Shown piece by piece: positions 11,537-21,164 of a stretch of DNA of 64,000 bases (its first letter is position 1; the number at the start of each line of letters is the position of its first letter). Under the pieces are notes generated by a model, which was not told the DNA's origin, made no database searches, and was given only the letters and a program-made list of their open reading frames with translations. Source of the DNA: Histomonas meleagridis (lineage: Eukaryota > Parabasalia > Tritrichomonadida > Dientamoebidae); assembly GCA_020186115.1 (NCBI GenBank), contig WSYJ01000060.1, positions 124,001-188,000 of the forward strand, given 5' to 3'. Both the position numbers and the translations under genes were made by a program.

Positions 11537-12502
11537 TTGAAAATTTACTAAATCACATTGTCAAAAACTTTGAAATGAGATAAAATTTTATTTTATTTTT
11601 AATTTTTAATGCGACAGAATGAAATATAAAGCGATTGTTTTATAAGAGTATGATTAAGATTATTTCAAGATCATTAAGAAGTTCTTGGATATCAAATATT
11701 AAAGAAGCTAGCTTTTCGTAAAGCCTCAATGATTAATGCAAGATGTTCACAGCAATTTGTAAAGAATTCTCCATTGAAAACACTTAAAATTGTTGATGCT
11801 AGAAATATTGATGATTTTTTTTAATGTAATTACAGACTATCCATTAGTTTTCAAAAAGATTTTATAATTGTTTGTTCCATAGTTGATCACTTGTCTTTAG
11901 CTGGAGTTAAAATACTCAGTTTTGATTATTTAACAACAAGAAAGAGGTTAATGAATGAGTGTAATATGGAATACAATGAAATTGTTTTTAACACATAAGA
12001 AAATGAAGAGCCGCAGGGATACGCAATGCAAAATATATCAATACCTCATTTTCTATCCATATCATTGAAGCATTTTTTACTATTAATCGAATGATGAGGA
12101 ATATTCCACAATCTTCGTGACCTTCAGTTCAGAATGTAATCATAGATATCTATCATTGATACCTAAAGCTTTATTTTATTCAAATATTCGTTCATAATCC
12201 TCAATAATTATTTCATCTCTTTTGTCAGAAAAATACCTTAAAAATATGAATTATTAAATTACATCTATTAATCATGTTAAAGGAACCTTAATATGATTAT
12301 AGTGACACAACTCCACAATCATGAACTTCAGCATTATGATTCACATAAATCACATTAGAATTCTTTGAAATAATTATTGCTGAAAGTGTAAAATATTTTA
12401 CATAGTTTCCACTTTAAAAGTATTCTGTTACATTTAATTTTACAATTTTGAACATTAATTTCATATTCCGAACAATATACAAATAAAAGTTTTTATTTAA
12501 TT
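11537..12502. other. Intergenic with possible decayed reading frames
   Basis: This 966-bp gap separates convergent genes (lectin + and pseudoprotease -). Short open stretches interrupted by stops occur on both strands, for example around 11650-11850 (+) and 12290-12480 (-). Their residue composition looks more protein-like than random spacer, so part may be a degraded gene. I cannot assign a family. Confidence 0.3.
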
Positions 12503-14866
12503 TCACAACAATTTTTCACTATTAGTCAGCAGCAAAGCCGTCGTCAGATCACTTTTCCTTCTATTTACGAAGAAGAATACGCCAATGAACAACGCGAACA
12601 AGCACAAAAACAGAATTCCTACGATCATTGCAAGCGGCGATTGCTTTTTCTTTTCTGGCTCAGGTGACGGCGTTGGCGGCATTGGCGTTGGGGTCAATAT
12701 TCCGGGCGGAATCGGGCATTTTTCATTAAGTTGCAAAGGGAATTGTTCCGGAATAGTGTCCAATCGATTAATGATACTTATCGGCTGTATCATTGTTACG
12801 CATGATCCCAAAATGTTGTTATGCCAAGCAGGAACCACGGACAGTATACAATGTATACATTTATTCCCATTATATTTTATGGAAATTGGATTTAATAAAC
12901 TTTGGAATGACGTAAATAAAATAGTATTATTGTCAATATCATATAATGTGATATATAAGTTCTGGGAATGAGTGCCATCGATCCAATAGTCCGCTGACAT
13001 GGAAGGCGATATATTGATCGTAACTGTGTTTGTGTCGGGATCTAAATAATAAACTTGATATCGTGTGGGTTGATATAAGAAATAGCCTTCGTTGACATTT
13101 AATAATGTAAGCTTGGTTTCGCCATATGATTTGGTGGCAAGATTCTCCGCTATGAGGTATAACGATTTGTTATTCGAAAATAAACATGGAATGGTAATGG
13201 TCGAATTAGTATTGGTTTTTCTGTCTAAACTGGTAGGCCAACGACTGTTACGTAACTCGTCACTAAGATAAAGTGTGACATTGATGGTTTCGTTCGAATT
13301 TAATTTGATGGTAAAATCATCACCACATGGAATATTAGATTTGGAAGGCGTGATGACAACGTCGCTAGAGCCTTGAAGTTTTTGATATGAATTTCCTCCA
13401 CGGTCATGGTTAATGTAATTAATATTGGGTTTTTGAATGCAGCCATTAACCTTCATCTCGACCGAGTGGATAATGGGTTCATCACCAACAGAATCGCTGT
13501 TAAATATCAACTCCCAATCTCCATTCGGATCTTCTCCAAAGAATGCACGCATTGTAAATGAGAAAATTCGTTTTTCATATGAATCAGATTTAAATAAAGA
13601 GAACTTTTTAACATTTGTGACAATGCCTGATGGAGATTTAAGAACAAATCTTAATAAAGAAAATTCTTTTGCTGTTAAATTAAGTTTGAGCTGAACGGTT
13701 TCTGTGAAAATAACCGTCGATGATATGGAGAGTGTGAAACTTGATGAACCTCTTCTCATGGTTGGAACAGTTAAATTCGTAAAGAAGTTGAACAATTCGG
13801 ACTTTTGTGAAGGTAGGGCTTTCCAGGTACTGACAGCCGTACGTAATTTATTGAGATTAATACGACCAAATCCATAAAAGTTAGAAAAAAGAAGATCAGG
13901 AGTAGAGGTATTTCGCCAAGATGGATGCTTTGGATCATTGTATGTAGATGTAAGAATAATTAATGCTTGAACATCACGCCAAGTTAAACTTGGATTCATT
14001 TCAAGAATTAGAGCAACTGCTCCGGCTACAATACCAGCGCCAGCTCCAATTGGAGGTTGATCACTTTTACATCCGGTGGTACTTGCGATGTCAAGTCCAG
14101 GAAGATATGGTTTATAATTATCATGAAATGTTGAGCTTCCACCTGCTGGTGCATTTGCAATAATATTCGATCCATGTGTTGACCAAGCGCTAGAAGAGCC
14201 TCTATTTCCAGTATCAGAAATGACCATTACTCGTGGATGTCTTAATAATGAATTGAAATTGGTGTCGCTAGAAATGAATGCATCATCACCTGCACTTGCT
14301 ATAAAATTAACGCTTGAAGGCGCACTGTCTAAAATTTGTTCTAGCTCTTGATCATCATCTTCATATTCACAAAACTCTTTAGATTTTGGTGGAAATGCAA
14401 GAACTTTGACTCGAACTTTGTCATTGTTTCGTTTGAGTGCATTATAAAGATTAGATTTAGTATATGCTTTGTTAAATAAATTTGTACACGAAATTTTAGA
14501 CAATGGTGCAACACCAACTGAGCACAGAGAATTAGCACGTGCAGAGGATAAACCTGCTATATATGTTCCATAGCCTGGATTTGTTTCTTCTAAATCTGGT
14601 GAAGGATTACTTGAATTTGTTAAGTAATTCCATGATGTATTTACGTCAAAACCATCTGCTAAGTCTTCGTGTTGAGAGCAGCCATTACTTATAACATTTA
14701 TTAAGATATTTTTTCCAAAAATATTGTTGTCCCAAATTTCTTCAATATGAATATCTTCATTTGCAATACCAAAGAATTGCCCCGTGTTGTGTAGAGAAAA
14801 TTGGTCTGGATAATCTGGATCAGTTATGTTAAACCCAGAAATAAAAGAAAAGAAAACAAAAAGCAT
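12503..14866 (-). CDS. Kexin/furin-like pseudoprotease with P domain, membrane anchored
   Basis: The 787-residue product has a signal peptide and then an S8B (proprotein convertase) fold. It opens with DPDYPDQFSLHNTGQ and keeps GFGRINL-type landmarks and the SLTWRDVQALI helix. A P-domain follows at about 370-480 (EDPNGDWELIF), then a Ser/Pro stalk, a membrane helix near 747-769 and a short cytoplasmic tail. The catalytic positions are all changed: the VDDG aspartate is Ser60 (VISNG), the HGT histidine is Tyr99 (GYGT), the oxyanion Asn region reads SAGDD (192-195), and the GTSA nucleophile is Gly276 (GAGA). No prodomain is evident. It therefore cannot cleave as a serine protease. A scaffold, receptor or trafficking role is possible but unproven. 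The ORF is intact, arguing for retained function. Confidence 0.88.
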   Translation of the reverse strand: MLFVFFSFISGFNITDPDYPDQFSLHNTGQFFGIANEDIHIEEIWDNNIFGKNILINVISNGCSQHEDLADGFDVNTSWNYLTNSSNPSPDLEETNPGYGTYIAGLSSARANSLCSVGVAPLSKISCTNLFNKAYTKSNLYNALKRNNDKVRVKVLAFPPKSKEFCEYEDDDQELEQILDSAPSSVNFIASAGDDAFISSDTNFNSLLRHPRVMVISDTGNRGSSSAWSTHGSNIIANAPAGGSSTFHDNYKPYLPGLDIASTTGCKSDQPPIGAGAGIVAGAVALILEMNPSLTWRDVQALIILTSTYNDPKHPSWRNTSTPDLLFSNFYGFGRINLNKLRTAVSTWKALPSQKSELFNFFTNLTVPTMRRGSSSFTLSISSTVIFTETVQLKLNLTAKEFSLLRFVLKSPSGIVTNVKKFSLFKSDSYEKRIFSFTMRAFFGEDPNGDWELIFNSDSVGDEPIIHSVEMKVNGCIQKPNINYINHDRGGNSYQKLQGSSDVVITPSKSNIPCGDDFTIKLNSNETINVTLYLSDELRNSRWPTSLDRKTNTNSTITIPCLFSNNKSLYLIAENLATKSYGETKLTLLNVNEGYFLYQPTRYQVYYLDPDTNTVTINISPSMSADYWIDGTHSQNLYITLYDIDNNTILFTSFQSLLNPISIKYNGNKCIHCILSVVPAWHNNILGSCVTMIQPISIINRLDTIPEQFPLQLNEKCPIPPGILTPTPMPPTPSPEPEKKKQSPLAMIVGILFLCLFALFIGVFFFVNRRKSDLTTALLLTNSEKLL

Positions 14867-15234
14867 TTGACACTTTTATAATATCCTTTTAGTCATTTCA
14901 ACAAAATTCCATCATATATACTCATTTACAATCAATAACACAGCATGCTTTTGTACGAACGTATGTTGCTAATCCATGTTTATCATATTTATATTCTAAT
15001 GTTTCTTGACATGTTATGATATGTTTAAAATATCTTCTACCAACCTTTTTTATAAGATTTAAAAATCAAACTGCTTATTGAAACCTCAAACAATTCGTTA
15101 TGTTGATCAAATGATAAAGGATCTTTGGAAATTCACTAATTATCATGCTGTTACTGTTGGCTTTTATGCAACAAGCAACTCATTAAATCATTTTTAATCT
15201 AGCAATTTAAAACATTTAGACTTTTACTTTAAAT
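14867..15234. other. Intergenic, no gene seen
   Basis: A 368-bp spacer between tandem minus-strand genes. A GTGTCAA sequence directly before the pseudoprotease ATG could be its initiator. No coding sequence or RNA gene is visible. Confidence 0.35.
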
Positions 15235-15843
15235 TCAGTTTTGTTGATAATTAAGTACCATAAGAGAACTATGAGCATTAGAACCCTGAGGTATTCCCTG
15301 TATCTGAGCCATACTCATTCCAGGGATTGTACCCATTCTACTTATTTGTTGATTCATTCCGCTTGATGGAGGCACATCACCTATTTGTCCTACTCCAGAC
15401 ATTTGGTTCATTCCATATATTTGACCCATTCCTTGTATTGGATATCCCATTTGCATCATTGCGAATTGATCATAATTTGGAATCGCTTGACTACTCTTTG
15501 CAAGCAACTCGTGTAGTGTTCTTTTCCTTCGAGCTTTTTGGTAAGTATAATCTGGGTGATCACGTTTAAATTCTTCTTGTAATTTTGCAGCTTCCTTTTT
15601 ATATTGAAGTTTTGTATCATTTGGTACTTCTTTCCACATTTCCCCAAGAATGCGACTGATTTCTATGTTCGAAAGAGAAGGATTTTGTTGATGAACTTCA
15701 GAACGCATCGCTTGCGAATATAATATGAAAGCATTTGGTGGCCTTTTTGCATGACTTTCACTTCCTTTAACACTTGGACCTGAAGAAGCAATGAGTTGCT
15801 GCCAATTTGAACAAGAATCAAAAGTTCCGTGTTGTGTGTACAT
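15235..15843 (-). CDS. HMG-box protein of SOX/MATA type
   Basis: The 202-residue product has one HMG box at about residues 34-104, opening KRPPNAFILYSQ and continuing SNIEISRILGEMWKEV and YKKEAAKLQEEFKRDHPDY, followed by basic KARRKRTLHELL. The RPPNAFILY start and NIEISRILGEMW helix are the form seen in sequence-specific SOX and fungal MATA-HMG proteins rather than generic HMGB proteins. Residues 130-190 are a low-complexity stretch of GM, QI and SGM units. It is expected to bind and bend DNA in the nucleus. The start is supported by an initiator-like TCATTTAT 11 nt upstream and a CGGTTTTC site just beyond. Whether it is a transcription factor or a chromatin protein is open. Confidence 0.9.
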   Translation of the reverse strand: MYTQHGTFDSCSNWQQLIASSGPSVKGSESHAKRPPNAFILYSQAMRSEVHQQNPSLSNIEISRILGEMWKEVPNDTKLQYKKEAAKLQEEFKRDHPDYTYQKARRKRTLHELLAKSSQAIPNYDQFAMMQMGYPIQGMGQIYGMNQMSGVGQIGDVPPSSGMNQQISRMGTIPGMSMAQIQGIPQGSNAHSSLMVLNYQQN

Positions 15844-16830
15844 TCAATAAATGAAAACCGTGTCAATTTTGTGGGTTGATCTGAAAAAGTTCCATTACAA
15901 AAAACGAAAACACACGCTTTTCAATTATCAATAACTCAATTTTCTGTCATTTGGTCATTAGACCATTGTAATTGGTAAAAAACTGAACTCATTTTTTTTC
16001 TTTCTGTATGAGTTCAAAAAGATTTTGAAAAATTGATTCGTAGAACTTAATTTTACAGAATTAAATTTGAAATTATCATGGAAATCCTTTGTTACGAAAA
16101 CTTTGCATTCATTTTTATATGGTATTTTAAACAGTTATTCGAATTTGAAAGATCTTAGTTCTAGATTCCTTTACAAGTGGTATTATTTCATAAATATTCA
16201 AAAAAGTTAGGAATGGAAAATAGAAAATATAACCAAGAAACAGAAAAGAGTATATAAAAATGCCAAAATCAAACTAAAACATTTCATATAAATAAATATG
16301 AAACATGGTAATTCTAGAATTTCAAATTAATTTTAGAAAGATATGATATTGATCATGAGTTTAGTATATTGAAATTTTTTAATACTAATATTGTTTAAAT
16401 ACACAAAATTATATGTTTACATTCAGGCTATAAGAGACAAGTTTCCTCAAGCAACTGTAACAAATTGTTAAGTTTATTTTGGATTTGAATTTGCCAAACA
16501 CAGATATTGAATTTTTTCTATCATTTTTCTGGAAACATGAGTCAAGCATTCCAAACGAAATAACACTCGGAAAGGAATTGTTGTTCGAAAAAGAGCGTCG
16601 TGGATAACTCTAGTATTGATCGTTTATTAAATGATTTTTTATTAAAATCATATAATTAATTTTTCTTTTCAACCCTAACTAAACATTACTGCTTATTGGC
16701 ATTCAGGAAGACATTGTGTTCCTTTAGTTAAAAATCATTTTCTTTTTCACAAAATGTTTCCTGAAACATGGCCATTCAGTCAGTTAAAAGTTGATACAAA
16801 CCGAAAATAAAGTTGTCAAAAAACAATTAA
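15844..16830. promoter_or_regulatory. Divergent intergenic region, no gene seen
   Basis: A 987-bp AT-rich gap between divergent genes. The left end holds the HMG gene's CGGTTTTC site (about 15853-15862, minus). At the right end GTTGTCAAAAAA lies about 20 nt upstream of the plus gene. I find no coding or RNA gene. Confidence 0.35.
15853..15862 (-). promoter_or_regulatory. Candidate promoter element (CGGTTTTC)
   Basis: On the minus strand ACACGGTTTTCATTTATTG leads to the HMG-box ATG. It combines the recurrent CGGTTTTC motif with an overlapping TCATTT initiator-like sequence. The same CGGTTTTCG core precedes the CHD gene and the 37346 membrane gene. Confidence 0.4.
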
Positions 16831-18159
16831 TTGATGAGTGGTAAAACGAACCATGAAGAATCCCTCTTTGATAAGATCGCAAATACCGAGGAATTCAACC
16901 CACACCTAGCTAGTGAGGGAGCAGAATTCAAACATTGCAGCGATATGGAGCAATTGGATCAATATCAAGAAAATCTCAAAAAGAAATATAAAGATATAAA
17001 AGCAAAGCTCAATAAATCTGCTGACGAAGTGCCCAAATTCCCTGAATTTGATGATGGATTTAATTATAAAAAAAATTTTTATGATAAAAACGATAAAAAA
17101 ATCCTTAATCGTTTTGGTCAAGATTCTCTGATCTACATTATGGCAATTCAAGAACGTGCAGAGAGGAGAGCAAACTTTAAAAAAATATATGATAAATATC
17201 GAGAAAAATATGATCAACTTCTAAAAGAGCACACCAAAGATCAAAAACTTAACGCAAAATTCTCTATATCAGAATCATCTGAAGGCGATTATAATATTTC
17301 TGAATATTCTTCTGATGAGCCACAACACAAAGATGATAGGCGAAAGACAAAAATTCCCTGGAGCAAAATATCCAAATCCCAAGTCTTTCCGAAAGATCTT
17401 GTTGATCATATCAATAATCCCAATTTCGAAAACATCATAGAGAAGCAGCTTATTAAAACCAAAGATGGTCACATTGTACGAGTTATCTCAGTTGATAAAG
17501 CTGATTCTCCATATACTGTATTTGATAAACCATTTGATAAGAAGTTTCAAGTCTTTGACTTTGTTGAAGACAGCGAAAGGACACTACGTGTCGATGACTT
17601 CAGTTCGGAGAGGTTTACGCAAGAAGATTTTGATCGGATTCGAGAAGATTATAATCCAAAGTTGAAAGATCTTAACGAGAAAATCGAACAACTTCACTCT
17701 CTTCGAAACCCTACGCGCGATCCGAGTGAAGAGAAAGACCTTCGATATAACATGGCAATTAGTGGTCAGATTACATCTCTTGAATTTCTTGAAAGTGTTC
17801 TCCGTGAACAAAAGAAGATTCTTTTTGATCTTAATGCGCTCGAAAGCCCTGACGAAAAGGTTGAGGAATCGATTAAGTTGCAAAATGAAAAAGTTGCAAA
17901 GATAAAAGAAATCATACATTCAAGAAATTCATTTCTACAGCCTCAAAATATAACATCTGAAGAAGCTAACGAAGAAAATAATAAACAAATGCAAACTGAA
18001 GAAAAGCATAGAAGGATGCAAGAAAGAGCACGAGAACACGCAGAGATGGCAAAGAAGGAGCAACAAAAGATAACTTCGATGCAACAAAAGGATTTGTTGA
18101 AGAATGCATTCGGTGATGATGCAGAAGAGGAGGAGGATGACGATGATATTACCTTTTAA
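16831..18159 (+). CDS. Charged coiled-coil protein, unknown function
   Basis: The 442-residue product is highly charged with long Lys/Glu stretches. Coiled-coil-like segments fall at about 40-60, 110-140, 280-350 and 390-425. It ends in a run of acidic residues (GDDAEEEEDDDDITF). A Ser/Glu-rich linker (SISESSEGDYN, about 148-165) could be phosphorylated. It has no signal peptide or membrane segment, so it is probably cytoplasmic or nuclear. Translation may begin at Met2 (MSGKTNHEES). It is convergent with the ArfGAP gene. I do not recognise the family, and the acidic tail alone does not define a role. Confidence 0.8.
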   Translation: MMSGKTNHEESLFDKIANTEEFNPHLASEGAEFKHCSDMEQLDQYQENLKKKYKDIKAKLNKSADEVPKFPEFDDGFNYKKNFYDKNDKKILNRFGQDSLIYIMAIQERAERRANFKKIYDKYREKYDQLLKEHTKDQKLNAKFSISESSEGDYNISEYSSDEPQHKDDRRKTKIPWSKISKSQVFPKDLVDHINNPNFENIIEKQLIKTKDGHIVRVISVDKADSPYTVFDKPFDKKFQVFDFVEDSERTLRVDDFSSERFTQEDFDRIREDYNPKLKDLNEKIEQLHSLRNPTRDPSEEKDLRYNMAISGQITSLEFLESVLREQKKILFDLNALESPDEKVEESIKLQNEKVAKIKEIIHSRNSFLQPQNITSEEANEENNKQMQTEEKHRRMQERAREHAEMAKKEQQKITSMQQKDLLKNAFGDDAEEEEDDDDITF

Positions 18160-18444
18160 CAAATATAATAATAAAGTTATGAATTCACAGTTTGGATGAA
18201 ATGTGAATTGTTGTAAATCGTTTAATAAAGAAATTTGTGAGTGAAAAATGTTTTTTCTGAAAAATGAATTAATTTCATCGGTACACACTGAAAAGTTATA
18301 TTGAAAATTGTATCGTTACAAATAAAACATTGAAAAATAGTGAAGGGCATCCCGAACGATAGAAATGAATTCACAGAGAAATTATCGTTGATATTGACGA
18401 ACGAAAGAGAACTTACAGTATAGGTTATTTTAGAGAACATATGA

Positions 18445-19794
18445 TTAAAATCCGCGAGACTCATCCAGTTCTATGAAACCAAACGAATCATATTGCTGTT
18501 TCTGTGATTCACTTTGAACAATCTTCTGTTTTTTCATTGGCTTTTTTGGTTCTGTTCCATTCAGAAAGTCCCGTAATTGCTCATCGTCGTCTTTCTGTGA
18601 GAAGAAATCTTCAAGATCTTCTGTGGAATTCTTTTTTATATCTGGTTCTAGTGGAGTCATTGAATAGTTAGGTTCAGCCGTGGGAAGAAACGCGAAGTCG
18701 TTTTCTTCATTCTGTTTATTTTGAGTAGATTCAACTTCAAGCAAATTTATGTTTTCATCATACTTAGGTTCTTTGGGCGGAGGATTGTTTTGAGGATTTT
18801 CTTTTATAAGAGAGGCATCACATGCATGCTCATTAAAGAAGTTTTCGAGAGCATTTGTATCAGGTGCTTGCAAATCTGAAAGTGCATCAGCAAGAGGATC
18901 TTTAGGTTCATCAATGTCGTATTCAAATTCTTGATTATTTGTAGTCTCTTCTTGAGATGGTTCTGGAGTATTATTATTGTTACGAGTGAAAAGCGACGAC
19001 ACTTTTCCATAAAGCTTAGAAAATCCACCAGCAATTATTCCAAATTTGGAAGTTTGTTGTTGGTTTTGTGGTTGCTCTTGTTTTGTTTCTTCTTCGGCTT
19101 TTATGGGAGCTTCTACATGTGTTTCTGTTTTATGATTATCTCCCATTCCAAAAAATGATTGTAGAGCTGCAAGGCGATTTTTGCTTTGAGTGTTTGATGA
19201 TTTGTTTTCTTCGGGCGGTGGTTCAAATGTAACAGATTCATATTGAACATGCTTAACTTCCGGCTCTTGTAAAATTGTTGGATTATCGATTTGATCCAAA
19301 AGATCATCAATAGAATAATCAGGGTGGGACTTTTCTTCATCAGCACGGGCTGAGTAAGATAGTATTTCTTCATCTGATCTACATGTCAATTTTGAAATTG
19401 GTAATTCATGAGGACCTGGGATTGATGGGTTGATCCATTTTTTATTAACATATTTATCTCTGATAAAACGTTCCATTGAACTCCTGTCATTGGGATCTGG
19501 TCGTTGAAAGTCTGGAGGGAGATTGTATTCCCAATAATCATTTGCCTTCTGATTTCCAATATATTTCATTCGCATTTCTTGTTCAGGTTCCCATGAGTCA
19601 AGGTTGCATGAGCGAACAAAAGAAATATGAGTTCCGAGTGATCGATGAATTCCTGAACATTCAAGACAAATAAAAATACCAAGATTACAACTTGCCCATT
19701 TTGGTCGGTGTTTTTTACAGTCAGCACAAAGGTAATTTTCTGGAAGTTTTAATAAGCTCATTACGAGTTTAGATGTTTTCGCACCAGGCTTCAT
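18445..19794 (-). CDS. SMAP-type ArfGAP
   Basis: The 449-residue product starts with an ArfGAP domain (about residues 8-125). The CxxC(x16)CxxC zinc finger is complete (Cys23, Cys26, Cys43, Cys46), and the catalytic arginine finger is Arg51 in GIHRSLG. LDSWEPEQEMRMKYIGNQKAN is the family's following helix. ArfGAPs stimulate GTP hydrolysis on Arf and so control coat release and vesicle traffic. The long C-terminal half is disordered and rich in Gln, Asn and Pro. It contains LLEVE, which fits the clathrin-box consensus, as in SMAP proteins, and ends FIELDESRGF. An initiator-like TCATTTT lies about 25 nt upstream of the ATG. Confidence 0.92.
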   Translation of the reverse strand: MKPGAKTSKLVMSLLKLPENYLCADCKKHRPKWASCNLGIFICLECSGIHRSLGTHISFVRSCNLDSWEPEQEMRMKYIGNQKANDYWEYNLPPDFQRPDPNDRSSMERFIRDKYVNKKWINPSIPGPHELPISKLTCRSDEEILSYSARADEEKSHPDYSIDDLLDQIDNPTILQEPEVKHVQYESVTFEPPPEENKSSNTQSKNRLAALQSFFGMGDNHKTETHVEAPIKAEEETKQEQPQNQQQTSKFGIIAGGFSKLYGKVSSLFTRNNNNTPEPSQEETTNNQEFEYDIDEPKDPLADALSDLQAPDTNALENFFNEHACDASLIKENPQNNPPPKEPKYDENINLLEVESTQNKQNEENDFAFLPTAEPNYSMTPLEPDIKKNSTEDLEDFFSQKDDDEQLRDFLNGTEPKKPMKKQKIVQSESQKQQYDSFGFIELDESRGF

Positions 19795-20177
19795 TTTTAT
19801 AGGAAATTGAAAAGAAAATGATCGTTAACCCAACAAAATGGAACAAGAGATTAACTTGGGTAAAGATTAATTTTTTGTTTTTGTAATAAATAAAAACATG
19901 AACACTCAGATTTATCTTATTGAAATTTTCTATATAATAAAAAAATTTTATAAATGGTCATTATAACGAATAGACTGAAGGTTTTTTAATTCATTGATAT
20001 TATTACAGAAAAATCAAGATTGATTATAATGAAGTATTTAAAAATTAAAATTAAGAAAGATATAATTTATTAACAAAAAAAAACTATTCATTTCGATTGC
20101 TCAATTAAAGAGTACGAAACAATTTCATCCTGATAAAATCATAATTGATTTCAATAAAACAGGTGCATAGTGAATTT
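19795..20177. other. Intergenic, no gene seen
   Basis: A 383-bp AT-rich spacer between two minus-strand genes. The left edge holds the ArfGAP promoter; the rest is homopolymer-rich with no coding signal. Confidence 0.35.
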
Positions 20178-21059
20178 TCACACATTAATTCTGTTATTTG
20201 TTTGTTGCGGTATTGGCGGAAGTACCATATCATCATTGTATTCCTTTAATTGATAATTTGCCACAACATAATCATTTTCATCATCTCCATAGGTAGCAGA
20301 CATTGCTACTCTAATTCTAAATTTATAAGTCAATGAAACAAACAGGAAAATTTGGAATAATGACTGAATTAATACAATTAGCCAAGAAGGTAAAATATTT
20401 TTCACAAACAAAGAAATGCAAAATATTATGGCAATACAGAAAAAAATTATAAGAGAAATAAACCTAGTAAATTTTAAAAGATTAACTTTTCGATATGATG
20501 GTGTTGTTACCGGATCAATTCCCCTTTCTAAAATTAATTGTAAATGTGTTTTTAATGCACGAAGTGAATCTGAAGAAAAGAAAAAACATACAAAAAAGAA
20601 CATTAAATAAAATAAAACAAAAAATCCCAATGAAATCCATGTTGCTATCATATTAGTATCAGCATTAGTACTTAGTGTAAATTCTTCAAGTTCATATAAT
20701 GATACAGAATAACCAATAGATGAAACAACAATCAATATATATTTATATACTGGCAATTTATCAAACACAATTGAAAGTCCAGAAGACATTATTAATGAAA
20801 TAGATGTAATTAATATGTATTTGAAAACTTCTGCAATAGCTAAAAATGTTTCATATAGAGAACCTCCAATGCAGAGGTTAAGTATTCCAAATATTACCGA
20901 AATTAGCGAAGTTAATATTTCCAATAAAATGTAAATTGAAATAATTTTGTGAATCAATGCTTTTATTTTTTTGTGGTGAGCCGAATTCACTTTCCAGCAG
21001 GTTAATATTACACAATATAAGATCATTTCTATTGATTTAATTATGATTATTTGCAACAT
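20178..21059 (-). CDS. Seven-transmembrane protein, unknown
   Basis: The 293-residue product has about seven hydrophobic helices (near residues 3-22, 36-64, 72-94, 104-120, 137-164, 201-222, 228-246). A loop of about 35 residues separates helices 5 and 6, and a hydrophilic tail ends with Asn/Gln/Pro-rich sequence. The count and lengths suggest a 7TM receptor-like protein, but I see no diagnostic GPCR motif. It is divergent from the 21165 gene with only 105 bp between the ATGs. Confidence 0.78.
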   Translation of the reverse strand: MLQIIIIKSIEMILYCVILTCWKVNSAHHKKIKALIHKIISIYILLEILTSLISVIFGILNLCIGGSLYETFLAIAEVFKYILITSISLIMSSGLSIVFDKLPVYKYILIVVSSIGYSVSLYELEEFTLSTNADTNMIATWISLGFFVLFYLMFFFVCFFFSSDSLRALKTHLQLILERGIDPVTTPSYRKVNLLKFTRFISLIIFFCIAIIFCISLFVKNILPSWLIVLIQSLFQIFLFVSLTYKFRIRVAMSATYGDDENDYVVANYQLKEYNDDMVLPPIPQQTNNRINV

Positions 21060-21164
21060 GTTTTTCTTTTAAGAAGAAATTAACGTATAATACCACAAAC
21101 GGTTTCCATACAAATGAATTTGAGCGAATTGAATTCAATTCAAACGAAAGTTTACTGACAACTC
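21060..21164. promoter_or_regulatory. Compact bidirectional promoter
   Basis: Only 105 bp separate divergent ATGs at 21059 (-) and 21165 (+). The centre holds AAACGGTTT (21097-21105), which reads AAACCGTTT on the other strand, so one site could serve both genes. TTTACTGACAACTC directly precedes the plus ATG. Confidence 0.5.
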
